Shown: positions 1 to 8,686 of the stretch, piece after piece | Position numbering within the stretch: the stretch's first letter is position 1 | Layout of the letters: each line of letters opens with the position of its first letter | Virus record (IMG/VR): IMGVR_UViG_3300009320_000105 | Location: 1-25,835 of that record | Source: a virus | Length of the DNA: 25,835 nucleotides | Strand: one strand, 5' to 3' | The notes under the pieces: model-generated | Told to the model about the DNA's origin: nothing | Databases searched by the model: none | Seen by the model: only the letters and a program-made list of their open reading frames with translations | Position numbers and translations under genes: made by a program

Positions 1-2
1 AA

Positions 3-164
3 AAAAAGGGTGGTATTAACATTAGAGAAATAGTAGATAAAGTCAAAGGGGCGTTTCAGAAAAAGCCGATTCCAGAAGAAAATTTGGTAGTCGGCAGGGT
101 TTATAAAAATGCCGAAGGTGTCTCAAAAAGGTATAAAGGGAACGGAGAATGGGAGGATATCTAA
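3..164 (+). CDS. C-terminal end of a small phage protein of unknown function (5' end outside window)
   Basis: An open frame enters from the left edge and ends at TAA 162-164, leaving 53 readable residues that finish in RYKGNGEWEDI. The stop abuts the ATG of the giant gene at 165, so the two are probably co-transcribed. The segment is lysine- and glutamate-rich, with no cysteines and no membrane segment. I do not recognise the family. The true start lies outside the window. Confidence 0.6.
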   Translation, partial: KKGGINIREIVDKVKGAFQKKPIPEENLVVGRVYKNAEGVSKRYKGNGEWEDI

Positions 165-3100
165 ATGCCTTTTATCCCCGTTCAAGAAGTAGGGCTTGCT
201 GGGTTCCAACCTGTCAGGGAAGACATAGATCCTCGTAAAAAATATCTGCGTGAAAGCGAAGAACAGATGGCTTCTGTCAAAAAGGTAGAAGAAGCCGTGC
301 CGGAAAAACTCCGTCCAGCAGCAGAGTCAACCTCAAAAATAGCCCTTAATAAAGTCTTAATGCCAATGATTTCCCCCGAGAAATACAAAGGCACAAATAT
401 ACCTAAAATGGGTATGCACGAAGTATTGACAGCCGGGTTAAGTTATCCGGCTAAAGCGTTTCCTTTAAAAGAACTTGGTGCAGCACAAACCCGAGAGTCA
501 AGCGGATCAGCGAGAGTAATGCAGGAGTGGGGGAAAGCTATTTCCGGACAAACTTTTAAGCCATTAACACCCATAAGAGTAAGGGGGTTTTGGCGACAAG
601 GATTAGCCGAAGCAGATGAAGGACACCCTTATAGTTATGAGCAATTATTCAATGAATTAGGATATAATCCCGGTGCCTCAAAAGCATTATCAGTTTTAGG
701 GAACGCCGTAGGAACCCCCTCTGGATATCTATATCTTATGGCGGTAAGCCCTTCTGCCTATAAATTCGCAAAATATGAAACTGTAAAGCAAATCCGGAAC
801 GCAAAAGAAATTACATTTGAGGTTGGTGACAATATAAATAGAGCCATAAAACAAGGTGTTCTTGATAGAAAAGCCATAATGGAATTAAAGCGGACGCTTG
901 ATCCAAGAACCTTTGATAAAATATCTCGACTTTCAAGGGAAATGTATAAGATTGTAAAAACGACTCCGGAATATACAGCAGGTGCCGGACAAACCATAAC
1001 CGGCCCAACAGCCAATATACCCGGTGTTCAGCAGGTAGTTAAGCCGATAGAACTTGGGCCTCCCTCTCAACAACTTTTAGATCAAGCCGCAAAAGGTGTG
1101 AAAGTTACGCCGCCCAAGATAGCCGTCAAAGCTGTTACCCCTCAACCTATTCCGCTACCTCCGGTTAAGCCTGAAATTAAATCAAGCGAGGGAGGGGAAA
1201 AAATATTAGAATTATCTCCTGCACAAATCAAACAAATGGGAAATTTAAGACCAGTGGGTGGTATGGCAATAGATGGCAATTCTCTTATTATGGCTCGGAG
1301 AGCAGGGGTTATAGATTTTGACTTGGGAGATATAAGCCCTAATGATAATGTTATAATAATAAATAAAGAAAACATTGCTGATAAAGAATATATAGCTGAG
1401 CACGAAAGACGCCATCACAAATTCAACAAATTGCAGGAATCACAAAGAGAACAAATACGGGAGTTAGTAGCTATAGAATTAAAAAATCCAGATTCCCCCC
1501 TATGGAGAATGGTAACATTTTTAAAGGGCGATGCCTTCGGGGAGGGCGAAGGAGGTTATAGTGAAGATAGGATTATAGATGAATTATTTGCACGCGGATT
1601 GATTGATAAACAATATAATCAGATTGTTAAATCTGCAAAAGAGAAGCCCGAAATCCCTGAATGGGTAAAAGAGTGGGCTAAAGAGGGCGAGAAGAAGTTT
1701 AAGCCGGTTAAGGAAGTGGAGCCTTCTGCACCGAAAATCCCTCAAGAAGAAAAAGATTTAATTATGGGTATGAAATCCGAGATAGAAAGGGGAGAAGCCG
1801 GCAAGCGCATAAAGACAGAAACAGGCGAATGGATTGGTCAAGGATCTACATTTCCGCAATGGTTCAGAGATGCTTGGACAAATTTGACTAAAAAGAAAGC
1901 ACTTGATATAATAGACAAGAAAGAGAAGGGTGAAAAATTAACAGAAAAGCAAGAACAGATTTACAAAAATCTATCGGAGGGATACGGAAATGAAGAACGA
2001 ATCAGAGAAGAACGAGAGCAACTCAGGAAAGAAAAAGTCTCAGAATCCGAGATTGAAAAAACTCTACGAGCTGGGGAAGCAGAGGGGGATCCTGAAGGCG
2101 CAAGCAAGAAAGATACAGAACGAGAACCCGAATGGGTAACAGAAAAGCAACCGGGTGAATCAGAAGAAAAGCCTCTCCGCGCTAAACATTTCACAACAAA
2201 AGAAGGCAAGGAAGCATTGGAACGAGGGGAAAGGTTTGATTTTACCAAGAAACCTATTCACGGCACAGGATCATTAGGAGGGGAGGAAAAACTTGGTAGA
2301 TTTGCTGGGGACAGGATATATCTTTCATTAGAAGATAGGATATGGGGAAAAACTTCTATTAGGGAAGGCGAAGATAAAATTGTTGAAGTAGGGGGATTAG
2401 AACATTTAAAAGAGTTGAAAAAAGCTGGTGCTGAAACCTTTTATGATTACGATAAGCAGAAATGGATGGCTAAGGTAGGCGCAAAACAGGTAATAAAAAA
2501 CCTTGAGTCTGTTGAATACGAGATAGATAAAGGGGCGAAGATAAAGGTTGTTGACAGTATTGAGGCATATAGGGAAGCCGAGGCAGAGGTTGGACATCCG
2601 GCACTTCATCAAGAGAAAGAGTTTTTTGACGCACTCGCTAAAAAGTATGACGCAGTAGTTTTTAAAAATGTTCGGAAAATCGCAAAAGAAACCGACCATA
2701 AGTTTTTCAAAGCAATTCTTGCAGATCAGATTATAGTTTTAAATGAGGATAAGGCACGGATTGTTAAACCCTCCCTTGCGCCGGAAGCCAAAATGTCTCC
2801 GACGCCTCTCCGACCTACCGAGGAACAGGTTGAGCATAAAGATTTAATAAAAGAATTAAAAGCAGAAAAGCCCGACGCTACACAAAAAGAGTTTGTATTT
2901 GAAAAAGGCAAGATCGTTCAAAAAGAAAAAGTCAAAGAAGCCGTCAAGGAAGAACCTAAATCCATAAAGCAGATAGCCAAAGAAACTGAAATCCTCGAAC
3001 CTAATGTTCGCAGGATCGTAGGCGTAGGCGCCAAGGAAGGCACGTTTAAAAGAGTAGGTAAGGGCGTATATGTTCTGCGTAATCAAGGGCGAGATGTTGC

Positions 3101-6100
3101 CTATATACATACCGGCGATGCTCTTGAAATTGTGCCGAAACTCGTAGATCAAGGATTTAAAGCTGATATGATATTCCTCGACGTCCCGTATAAAACACCG
3201 GCAGTTATCGGAGGCAATAGAGGGATTAAGTATGACTATATAACGCCTGAACAATTTTATACTATGGTTGAAAGGCTTGGACAAGTAATGCGCACATCAG
3301 ATACTCCTTTGATTTATATGTATTCCCAAGCCAAATCCGGATTAAAGGAAATGCAGAGATATACAGATGTATTCAATAGATTAGAAATGATTGCCGTCGG
3401 TAAGGGTGAATATACTAAATTACAAAAAGACGGAATTACAAGAGTTCGTAATATGAGGGGCGATATAATCGAGCCGGAAGGAATAATTGTCTTTAATTTT
3501 AGCGGGAAACTCACAAAACCTATAAAAAATCTTAACTTTAAACTTGTGAGGCCGAGGGGATATCAAACCGAGAAACCCCGCAAGATGTTAAAAGCTATGA
3601 TCGAAATGACTACTGAACAAGGCGAAGTGGTTTTTGATCCTTTCGCTGGTTCCGGCGTAACGATAGAACAAGCCGTTGCTACCGGCAGAAAGGGTGTGGG
3701 CGTAGAGATTTCCGAAAAAGCAGTAGAGGAACATATTAAGCCGAGGGTTGAGAAAGCCGCCGAAACCCCAAGTAAAGAGATGGGCGCTAAAGCAATTACT
3801 GATAAAGTTCCTGATGTAAATAATCCCAATAAGATAAATTATTGGGAGGGCAATGTATATGTCGAGGGGTGGTGTGATAAATGCTACGCAGGCACAGGAT
3901 TTGGAGAATATGAAGCACAGGAGAAAGTTAATTATGCTGAGGATATGACGCCTAAAATATTGCAACAAAAAGCTAAAGAAAAAGGGTTAGAACTGATCGG
4001 GGGGGAATTCGTAGAAACACCTGATAAAGATTTTATTTATGGAGTTACAGTGGGTTTTTATAAAAAACCGGTCAAAGGCGGTGGCGCAGGCGGTTCATCT
4101 GTCGCCTCTAAAGCACCAAAAGGATACGGCACGATCGAATCAAAAGAGGAAAAAGTAAGAATAACAGATAGAGTAAAGGTAGAGGCAGGTATGCCTCCTC
4201 CTGAAAGAATAAACTATATCAAGGAATTTCTTAAAATCCTATCTCCGGCGTCGGTATCAAATCTCGCGCAAGTAACCTCTCAAGTTATGCGGGGTGGATT
4301 AGCGAAGTTGGCACATAAAGACGTTACTGCTATTGAGGCGTTAAAGAAAGCCCACCGCGCCTTTACTTGGATGAACAAGGAGGATAGTTATAAATTCATA
4401 GATAATATGGAAAAAGGCCTTCCTCAAGAAAATGAAAAACTTCAAGCGTTCAGCGACGTAATGAGAAAACTCCTTGATGAAAGGCGAGAGTCGGTTCAAA
4501 ATCTTGGGAAAGGGCAATTACAAAACTTTTATAAGAATTATTTTCCTCATATATGGGAGAGATTTGAGCACGCAAAAGGCGTGATAGCAAAGATTATGGG
4601 GAAAAAGAGGTTGGAAGGCACGAAGGGTTTTCTTAAAGAACGAACTTATATGACGATTAAAGAAGGCCTTGAGGCCGGGCTTACACCGGTAAGCAATAAT
4701 CCTGTTGATCTTGTATTGCTAAAACTCCACGAAGTAGACCGGTATGTAATGGCGCAAAACGTCATAAGGGATTTAAAAAATAGGGGTATGATCCGGTTTG
4801 TATATTCTCGCAAGACGCCACCTCAAGGGTTTGCAAAGATAAACGACACCGCTTTTACTGTCTATATGCCTCCGGAGATAACGAAGAAAGAGGCGTTTGA
4901 CAGCATTTTAGTGGAACAACTTATGGATGTGGCGAAATCCCTTGAAATAGATACCAAGAGGTTTGTAACCATAGGAGGCACTCGTTGGGGGTATGCGCAA
5001 TGGCCTTCAACAGTAAGGACTAAATTTGCCAGTCCGGAAAGTGTATTGGCCCACGAAATAGGGCATATTTTAGGGTATAGGTTCAACCTGTTCAATACTT
5101 TCACGGCGTATAAAGACACCTATGTCCACACCTATGTCAAGGGCAAGAAGGTAGGAACAGAAGAAGTAAAGCCTACCAAAGAGGCGATTGAGTGGAGAAA
5201 AAATATAAACGAGCAATGGCGAGCGCTTGCCGATGCAAGGTATAAAGGTATAGACGCACCTGCGAGTTATAAAAACTATGTAAGGAAATACAGGGAAAAA
5301 GAGGCTGTTTTACTGGAAGCGCTGATCCATGCGCCGGAGGAATTCAAGAAATTAGCGCCGGATATATACGAATTATTCACGAAGTTTTTAAATGAGCACG
5401 GTCAATTAAGGCCGATCCTTGACATAAGACCTTCTCTGGTATTAGGGGAGGCTGACGCCAAGATAAAGATACCCGGGTTCACTACGTTGGGACATTATTA
5501 CGCACCTAAAGATGTGGCTTTAATCATAAATAATCACCTTTCGCCGGGATTAAGGACAAGCGACAATAAGCTCATAGCGACAGGATATAACTTAGTGAGG
5601 GGGTTTGGAAACATACTAAATCAAGTCAATTTATCGTTGTCGGCTTTTCACGGCTTAAACGTTACTACTGATGTTTGGGCTTCTACGGTAGGATTAGGGC
5701 TTCGGAAACTGACTATAAAAGGACAGCTCTATCAAGGATTGAAAGATTTGATTACATTTCCAATAGCACCTATTAAGGTCTTATGGGAAGGCTCGCGGAT
5801 TAAGAGGGCATATAAGCAACAAATGGATACTATACAGGATCCGAAATTAAGGCTTAAAGTAGATACGATGATAAGAGCTGGAGGCAGAGATAGGATAGAT
5901 GTGTTCTATTATAACCAACAAATCAAGGCGTTACAGAAGACATTTAAGGATATTTTGGTAGGATCGGGCATAGAGAAGATAGCTGCTATGGCGAAATTAC
6001 CTTTAAATATATTTGGATCCATTTTAGAAACCGCTGCCAAGCCGATTATGGAGTGGTATGTTCCTACCGGCAAATTAGGGCTATTTTCTAAACTCGCACA

Positions 6101-7229
6101 AAGCGAAATGGAGCGTGCTGCCTCCGGAGAAATAAACGACGAGCAATTGTGGTATATGCTTACAAAGGTATGGGATAGCGTGGATAACCGCATGGGATCG
6201 CTGATATATGACAACCTGTTCTGGAATAAGACCTTAAAAGACGTTTTGATGGCCTCTGTGAGGTCGGTAGGGTGGAATTTGGGCTCTTGGAGGGAATATG
6301 GGGGCATACCTGTTGATTTAGGAACTGCAGGAGCCCGTATAAGAGCAGGAGATAAGCTATTAAGCCATAAAATGGCGTATGGGATCGGCGCGATGATAGT
6401 ATATATGATCATAGGGGCAATTGCAACATATGTCTTGTCAGGGGAGCGCCCAAGAGAAATAAGGGACTATTTCTTCCCAAGAACTGGCAGAAAGAACCCC
6501 GATGGATCCGACGAACGGTTATCTCTACCTACTTACGCAAAGGATATATATGCCTACGCTACAAGGCCTTTACAAACATTTGTCAGCAAAAGGCACCCCC
6601 TAATCGGACTTTCCATGGAGCAGTTTAGGAATAAGGATTTTTATAATGTCATGCTTTATGATGAAAAGGATGGTTTAATGGAGCAACTTTATGATAGGAC
6701 AATCCACATAAAGAATTACGCCAAACCGTTTTCTTTTAAGAACTATGAAAGAATGCAACTCACCTCTCCTGATCCGCTGTTAAATATTTTGTTATCCATT
6801 ACCGGCATAATCGCGGCGCCTTCCTATGTTGCCCGGAGCAATGCGCAGAAACTTATGTATCGCTATATCTCTGAAAGGATGCCGGATACTACTCGCACAG
6901 AAGCGGATTTTGCAAAAACCTTGTATCGCAAGGTGCAGAAAGACAGAATCAGAAAAGGAGAGGTTCGGCCATGGCAGATTAAAGAGGAGGCCATAGAGGT
7001 GCTTGGGAGGGACGGCTATAGGAAGCTTGCAAAAGATTCGCGCTTAACTCCTTTCGTGGAGTCGTTTAAAAGGCTCACCCTTGAAGAAGGATTGAATGTT
7101 TATTCGATAGCTACTGATGATGAAAGAAAAGAAATTCTCCCTGTTTTACGAAAGAAATACAGAGATGCCGATAAACCAATAGAAGAAGACGTTAAAGCCC
7201 TATACATGGAACTTAAAATCTCCCCTTAG
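165..7229 (+). CDS. Giant phage polyvalent protein: two zincin motifs, ADP-ribosyltransferase-like region, winged helix, DNA methyltransferase, membrane-associated C-terminus
   Basis: 2354 residues. The ATG follows GGGAGG at 8 nt spacing. Visible in order: HERRHH at 413-418 (HExxH); an ART-like region at about 672-870, containing KYDAVVFKN and ADQIIVLNEDKARIV; a winged helix at about 932-970 (SIKQIAKETEILEPNVRRI); and an amino-methyltransferase with DVPY at 1006-1009 followed by FDPFAGSG at 1157-1164. Catalytic motif before the AdoMet-binding motif is the permuted order of beta-class enzymes, and DVPY replaces the usual DPPY. HEIGH follows at 1630-1634, then long helices and a hydrophobic segment at about 2070-2093 (AMIVYMIIGAIATYVL). 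This architecture matches the polyvalent proteins of phages and conjugative elements, thought to enter the cell with the DNA and to act on host proteins and incoming DNA. Delivery with the virion is inference. Activity of each domain is untested. The gene converges with the metallopeptidase at 7233. Confidence 0.85.
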   Translation: MPFIPVQEVGLAGFQPVREDIDPRKKYLRESEEQMASVKKVEEAVPEKLRPAAESTSKIALNKVLMPMISPEKYKGTNIPKMGMHEVLTAGLSYPAKAFPLKELGAAQTRESSGSARVMQEWGKAISGQTFKPLTPIRVRGFWRQGLAEADEGHPYSYEQLFNELGYNPGASKALSVLGNAVGTPSGYLYLMAVSPSAYKFAKYETVKQIRNAKEITFEVGDNINRAIKQGVLDRKAIMELKRTLDPRTFDKISRLSREMYKIVKTTPEYTAGAGQTITGPTANIPGVQQVVKPIELGPPSQQLLDQAAKGVKVTPPKIAVKAVTPQPIPLPPVKPEIKSSEGGEKILELSPAQIKQMGNLRPVGGMAIDGNSLIMARRAGVIDFDLGDISPNDNVIIINKENIADKEYIAEHERRHHKFNKLQESQREQIRELVAIELKNPDSPLWRMVTFLKGDAFGEGEGGYSEDRIIDELFARGLIDKQYNQIVKSAKEKPEIPEWVKEWAKEGEKKFKPVKEVEPSAPKIPQEEKDLIMGMKSEIERGEAGKRIKTETGEWIGQGSTFPQWFRDAWTNLTKKKALDIIDKKEKGEKLTEKQEQIYKNLSEGYGNEERIREEREQLRKEKVSESEIEKTLRAGEAEGDPEGASKKDTEREPEWVTEKQPGESEEKPLRAKHFTTKEGKEALERGERFDFTKKPIHGTGSLGGEEKLGRFAGDRIYLSLEDRIWGKTSIREGEDKIVEVGGLEHLKELKKAGAETFYDYDKQKWMAKVGAKQVIKNLESVEYEIDKGAKIKVVDSIEAYREAEAEVGHPALHQEKEFFDALAKKYDAVVFKNVRKIAKETDHKFFKAILADQIIVLNEDKARIVKPSLAPEAKMSPTPLRPTEEQVEHKDLIKELKAEKPDATQKEFVFEKGKIVQKEKVKEAVKEEPKSIKQIAKETEILEPNVRRIVGVGAKEGTFKRVGKGVYVLRNQGRDVAYIHTGDALEIVPKLVDQGFKADMIFLDVPYKTPAVIGGNRGIKYDYITPEQFYTMVERLGQVMRTSDTPLIYMYSQAKSGLKEMQRYTDVFNRLEMIAVGKGEYTKLQKDGITRVRNMRGDIIEPEGIIVFNFSGKLTKPIKNLNFKLVRPRGYQTEKPRKMLKAMIEMTTEQGEVVFDPFAGSGVTIEQAVATGRKGVGVEISEKAVEEHIKPRVEKAAETPSKEMGAKAITDKVPDVNNPNKINYWEGNVYVEGWCDKCYAGTGFGEYEAQEKVNYAEDMTPKILQQKAKEKGLELIGGEFVETPDKDFIYGVTVGFYKKPVKGGGAGGSSVASKAPKGYGTIESKEEKVRITDRVKVEAGMPPPERINYIKEFLKILSPASVSNLAQVTSQVMRGGLAKLAHKDVTAIEALKKAHRAFTWMNKEDSYKFIDNMEKGLPQENEKLQAFSDVMRKLLDERRESVQNLGKGQLQNFYKNYFPHIWERFEHAKGVIAKIMGKKRLEGTKGFLKERTYMTIKEGLEAGLTPVSNNPVDLVLLKLHEVDRYVMAQNVIRDLKNRGMIRFVYSRKTPPQGFAKINDTAFTVYMPPEITKKEAFDSILVEQLMDVAKSLEIDTKRFVTIGGTRWGYAQWPSTVRTKFASPESVLAHEIGHILGYRFNLFNTFTAYKDTYVHTYVKGKKVGTEEVKPTKEAIEWRKNINEQWRALADARYKGIDAPASYKNYVRKYREKEAVLLEALIHAPEEFKKLAPDIYELFTKFLNEHGQLRPILDIRPSLVLGEADAKIKIPGFTTLGHYYAPKDVALIINNHLSPGLRTSDNKLIATGYNLVRGFGNILNQVNLSLSAFHGLNVTTDVWASTVGLGLRKLTIKGQLYQGLKDLITFPIAPIKVLWEGSRIKRAYKQQMDTIQDPKLRLKVDTMIRAGGRDRIDVFYYNQQIKALQKTFKDILVGSGIEKIAAMAKLPLNIFGSILETAAKPIMEWYVPTGKLGLFSKLAQSEMERAASGEINDEQLWYMLTKVWDSVDNRMGSLIYDNLFWNKTLKDVLMASVRSVGWNLGSWREYGGIPVDLGTAGARIRAGDKLLSHKMAYGIGAMIVYMIIGAIATYVLSGERPREIRDYFFPRTGRKNPDGSDERLSLPTYAKDIYAYATRPLQTFVSKRHPLIGLSMEQFRNKDFYNVMLYDEKDGLMEQLYDRTIHIKNYAKPFSFKNYERMQLTSPDPLLNILLSITGIIAAPSYVARSNAQKLMYRYISERMPDTTRTEADFAKTLYRKVQKDRIRKGEVRPWQIKEEAIEVLGRDGYRKLAKDSRLTPFVESFKRLTLEEGLNVYSIATDDERKEILPVLRKKYRDADKPIEEDVKALYMELKISP

Positions 7230-7232
7230 TTT

Positions 7233-8039
7233 TTATTTTTCACCCACTATGTTAATGCTTGTTTTTTCAGATACATCCAATCCCGCAGTATAGTCAGGAT
7301 AAATTAAGCTTTCTATTTTATAGTAGTCTGTCTTTTTAAAAGCAAACTTAAAATCTGATTTTTCTGAATTAGTATTATTTTTAGAATCCTTGGTAATAGC
7401 AAAACAAGGTGGCATTTTTTCATATTTGCTTGATAATAGGTTTAGGCGCACATCTAAATCTGTAGCAAACCAATCCATAAAACAATAAGAACCTCCATTG
7501 ACTAAAGATACTATTTGGAGAGCGTTCCAACCAACATTAAAGGCATGTCCGGCAATACCCTTGCGGGCAAACCAATAGTTTTTTACTACATATATGCTTT
7601 TGTAATAATCTTCTGCTGAAATAGTAGTATAGCAGGATAACAAAGAAATTGCTTTTAAATCAGTCTGGAAATGAGTTTCTGGTGGGTTGTCAGGTAAATC
7701 ATATTCACTATGGCATAATTCATGAACAATTAAACATGTTAATATCGTAAATCTATTATCGTAATAATTTTGATATACATATTTTAAATAATTAACTGGC
7801 AATTTAACAACTCCATTGTCGTTTTCGGGGATACCCGGCATTTGACATTCATTGTCATCAACAATGCGTAATGTGTATTTATATTTTAGAGAAAAGTTAG
7901 AATTTATTTCTGTCCACAAGTTATTTACTTCACTTTTATAATTAGATGGAGGGGAATAATAATTGGCAGAAAAATTGAGCGTAGCGCAACCACTTATAAA
8001 AAACAAGAGGAGTAATAACAATCCAAATTTACCCATCAT
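7233..8039 (-). CDS. Lipoprotein with zinc metallopeptidase motif
   Basis: 268 residues. The N-terminus has a hydrophobic stretch (positions 6-15) and a lipobox ISGC with the lipidated cysteine at 18, so the protein should be exported and anchored to a membrane. HELCH at 106-110 is an HExxH zinc-binding and catalytic motif. E121, H123 or D127 could be the third ligand. The rest resembles no family I can name. The start is the first of two consecutive ATGs. An extended -10 (TGGTATAAT) lies only 5 nt upstream and no Shine-Dalgarno is present, so the message may be leaderless. The gene is a single unit, opposite in direction to its neighbours on both sides, which fits a moron (lysogenic-conversion gene) altering the host envelope. 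A lysis role is possible but less likely given its distance from the lysis cassette. Confidence 0.75.
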   Translation of the reverse strand: MMGKFGLLLLLLFFISGCATLNFSANYYSPPSNYKSEVNNLWTEINSNFSLKYKYTLRIVDDNECQMPGIPENDNGVVKLPVNYLKYVYQNYYDNRFTILTCLIVHELCHSEYDLPDNPPETHFQTDLKAISLLSCYTTISAEDYYKSIYVVKNYWFARKGIAGHAFNVGWNALQIVSLVNGGSYCFMDWFATDLDVRLNLLSSKYEKMPPCFAITKDSKNNTNSEKSDFKFAFKKTDYYKIESLIYPDYTAGLDVSEKTSINIVGEK

Positions 8040-8044
8040 TTCTA

Positions 8045-8072
8045 ATTATACCATGCCTTTTTTCAATAGCAA
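8045..8072 (-). promoter_or_regulatory. Extended -10 promoter for the lipoprotein metallopeptidase
   Basis: On the minus strand TATAAT (8045-8050) is preceded by TGG, giving the extended -10 form TGnTATAAT. A weak -35, TTGCTA (8067-8072), lies 16 bp away. The expected transcription start falls at or next to the ATG at 8039, implying a leaderless message. Confidence 0.55.
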
Positions 8073-8080
8073 CAATTTTC

Positions 8081-8109
8081 TTGACAAAGTTATGGTTATA
8101 TGATAAACT
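8081..8109 (+). promoter_or_regulatory. Sigma70-like promoter for the first RHH gene
   Basis: TTGACA (8081-8086), a 17-bp spacer, then TAAACT (8104-8109). The expected start is near 8116, only a few bases before the ATG at 8120. This supports that ATG as the start and argues against the in-frame TTG at 8081, which is part of the -35 itself. Confidence 0.7.
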
Positions 8110-8119
8110 TGTCTTACAT

Positions 8120-8281
8120 ATGACAGACATCACAAACTACCATTCCAAAATAACATTTCGCCTTCCTAAAAAGCAAAAGAAGCGCGTTGCGAAATTAGCA
8201 AAGGAAATGGGTTGGAACGAAAGCGACATCATGCGGAAGGCCCTTGCTAATTTTCTTGCTTATCGAAAAAGATTTAAATAA
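8120..8281 (+). CDS. Small ribbon-helix-helix DNA-binding protein (RHH1)
   Basis: 53 residues starting MTDITNYHSKITFRL. The pattern is a short beta strand (KITFRL), a lysine-rich helix (KKQKKRVAKLAKEMG), an N-E-S-D turn and a second helix (DIMRKALANFLAYRK). This is the CopG/Arc-like ribbon-helix-helix fold, which binds operators as dimers. The ATG at 8120 is chosen because the promoter's -10 ends at 8109. No Shine-Dalgarno precedes it, so translation is probably leaderless or nearly so. It is followed 41 bp downstream by a second RHH-like gene and is divergent from the metallopeptidase gene. It may repress its own promoter and the divergent one. The target is not shown by the sequence. Confidence 0.7.
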   Translation: MTDITNYHSKITFRLPKKQKKRVAKLAKEMGWNESDIMRKALANFLAYRKRFK

Positions 8282-8322
8282 AACTTATTCTCTGCCACAA
8301 GTCCAAAAGGAGAGTGATACCA

Positions 8323-8598
8323 ATGGTAATGAGTCGCTATGAGACTGAAACCGTGAAGATTGTTGTAACACTACCTGTATGGCTAAAGGACTACGTAGTG
8401 GAGTTCTGCAAATTCAACCACATTTCTGTAAGCCAACTTACAAGGCTTTTCTATTCAGAGCTGCAGGTTGAGTTTCCTGATTTGCCATTATCGAGCAAAA
8501 TCAAGAAATGGAGAGGTAGGATCTTTGAGTTGCTTGGTAATAACGGTAATCGTCAGGAAAAAGACGCCCATCAGGGTTATTATCTAAAAGGAAGGTAG
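8323..8598 (+). CDS. Ribbon-helix-helix-like protein (RHH2)
   Basis: 91 residues. The ATG at 8323 follows AAGGAGA with a normal gap. The ATG at 8329 is an alternative. The N-terminal half has an RHH-like pattern: strand VKIVVTL, helix PVWLKDYVVEFCKFN, a loop with SVSQ, and a second helix LTRLFYSEL. The C-terminal 40 residues are charged and look disordered. It lies between RHH1 and the strong promoter and dif-like site, so it may be a regulator or a partner of DNA at that site. It could also be an RHH-type antitoxin, but no toxin-like partner is adjacent. Confidence 0.6.
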   Translation: MVMSRYETETVKIVVTLPVWLKDYVVEFCKFNHISVSQLTRLFYSELQVEFPDLPLSSKIKKWRGRIFELLGNNGNRQEKDAHQGYYLKGR

Positions 8599-8617
8599 TG
8601 ATTTTTTTAGCTTGCCC

Positions 8618-8646
8618 TTGACAAACATAAAGGCTTGTGGTAATAT
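8618..8646 (+). promoter_or_regulatory. Strong sigma70-like promoter reading into the dif-like region
   Basis: TTGACA (8618-8623), a 17-bp spacer, then TAATAT (8641-8646): a near-consensus promoter. Transcription would start near 8653 and cross the dif-like site and the nested inverted repeat. No open frame with a ribosome site follows, so the product may be a non-coding RNA, or transcription itself may matter for the site. Confidence 0.65.
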
Positions 8647-8658
8647 TGGTATGTCCGA

Positions 8659-8686
8659 ACCGCCTATAATGTATCTTATGTTAACT
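8659..8686 (+). other. dif-like XerC/XerD recombination site (candidate phage attachment or multimer-resolution site)
   Basis: The left arm is ACCGCCTATAA, the 6-bp centre is TGTATC and the right arm is TTATGTTAACT. This is the 11-6-11 layout of dif. Compared by eye with E. coli dif, the right (XerD) arm matches 10 of 11, the centre 5 of 6 and the left (XerC) arm 6 of 11. Against B. subtilis dif the counts are 10, 4 and 8. The stronger conservation of the XerD arm is typical of real sites. It sits in non-coding DNA between phage genes. Known dif-using elements (for example CTX phage) borrow host XerC/XerD instead of coding an integrase, and plasmid cer-type sites resolve multimers in the same way. 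Confidence 0.7.

Noticed and set aside
8081-8119. N-terminal extension of RHH1 from the TTG at 8081
   Set aside because: That codon is part of the promoter's -35, so a transcript from this promoter cannot include it.
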